Assembly (NCBI RefSeq): GCF_024806835.1
Contig: NZ_JANTYU010000001.1
Location: forward strand, 434,001-498,000
From: Xanthomonas sp. 3793
Lineage (GTDB): Bacteria > Pseudomonadota > Gammaproteobacteria > Xanthomonadales > Xanthomonadaceae
Reading direction: 5' to 3'
DNA length: 64,000 nt
The notes under the pieces: model-generated
Databases searched by the model: none
The model's input: the letters and a program-made list of their open reading frames with translations, nothing else
What the model was told of the DNA's origin: nothing
Shown here: one piece after another, positions 63,970 to 64,000 of the stretch
Layout: the number at the start of each line of letters is the position of its first letter
Position numbering within the stretch: position 1 is the stretch's first letter
Made by a program: the position numbers and the translations under genes

Positions 63970-64000
63970 CAGAGACATCACGACCGTGCGGCTAGACTGG

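Overview
The window looks like a piece of core chromosome from a plant-associated gammaproteobacterium, almost certainly a Xanthomonas. The evidence is the high GC content, adjacent secreted pectin esterase and polygalacturonase genes with a HrpX-type PIP box, a FimX-type degenerate REC-PAS-GGDEF-EAL protein, an Ala/Lys-rich extension typical of xanthomonad DksA, and many palindromic intergenic repeats. I do not assign a species. There is no prophage, IS element, integron or CRISPR array.

Layout. 0-7.1 kb: the start of a dksA-like gene facing left, then yidD-pyrC-M23 peptidase, and an ethanolamine cluster (permease-eutB-eutC) with overlapping stop/start codons. 7.1-12.4 kb: small hypothetical proteins, an FMN-type general stress protein, then pectin esterase and polygalacturonase. 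12.5-18.7 kb: a leftward operon efp-hypothetical-mtaD-ubiG-gph-isoprenoid synthase-like, with epmB (the EF-P lysylation enzyme) divergent from efp. 18.7-24.4 kb: a 147-bp tandem array of palindromes, a membrane GGDEF-EAL protein overlapping a periplasmic PhnD-like binding protein, and divergent trmJ/suhB. 24.4-34.8 kb: superoxide dismutase, a barnase/barstar-like pair, uup, dbpA, apt, selO, a lipoprotein hydrolase, a glutathione S-transferase and a cold-shock protein. 35-43.3 kb: yaiI, yaeQ, an HI0933-type flavoprotein, fimX, htpX, gluQ, and the polyhydroxyalkanoate genes phbB and phaR. 43.3-52.1 kb: a leftward cluster nnr-tsaE-amidase-mutL-DUF1684-TraB/GumN with queG divergent from nnr; the queG/nnr/tsaE/amidase/mutL part matches the E. 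coli order. 52.1-64 kb: xseA, a VirJ/AcvB-like protein, a SUMF1-domain lipoprotein, rnd, an H-NS-family gene, tRNA-Ala(CGC), a 58-aa disordered protein, a GAF plus degenerate GGDEF protein, and mcp-cheW behind a sigma-28-like promoter.

Themes. Three c-di-GMP-related proteins occur: one with intact-looking motifs and a solute-binding partner, and two degenerate ones. Virulence-related functions include pectin breakdown, type IV pilus control, VirJ and chemotaxis. The non-coding DNA is rich in strong palindromes placed mainly between convergent genes, where they probably end transcription from both sides. The items most worth a second look are the PIP box before the polygalacturonase, the solute-binding protein/GGDEF-EAL pair, the branched inverted-repeat element at 53.77-53.87 kb, the 147-bp palindrome array and the RNase/inhibitor pair.
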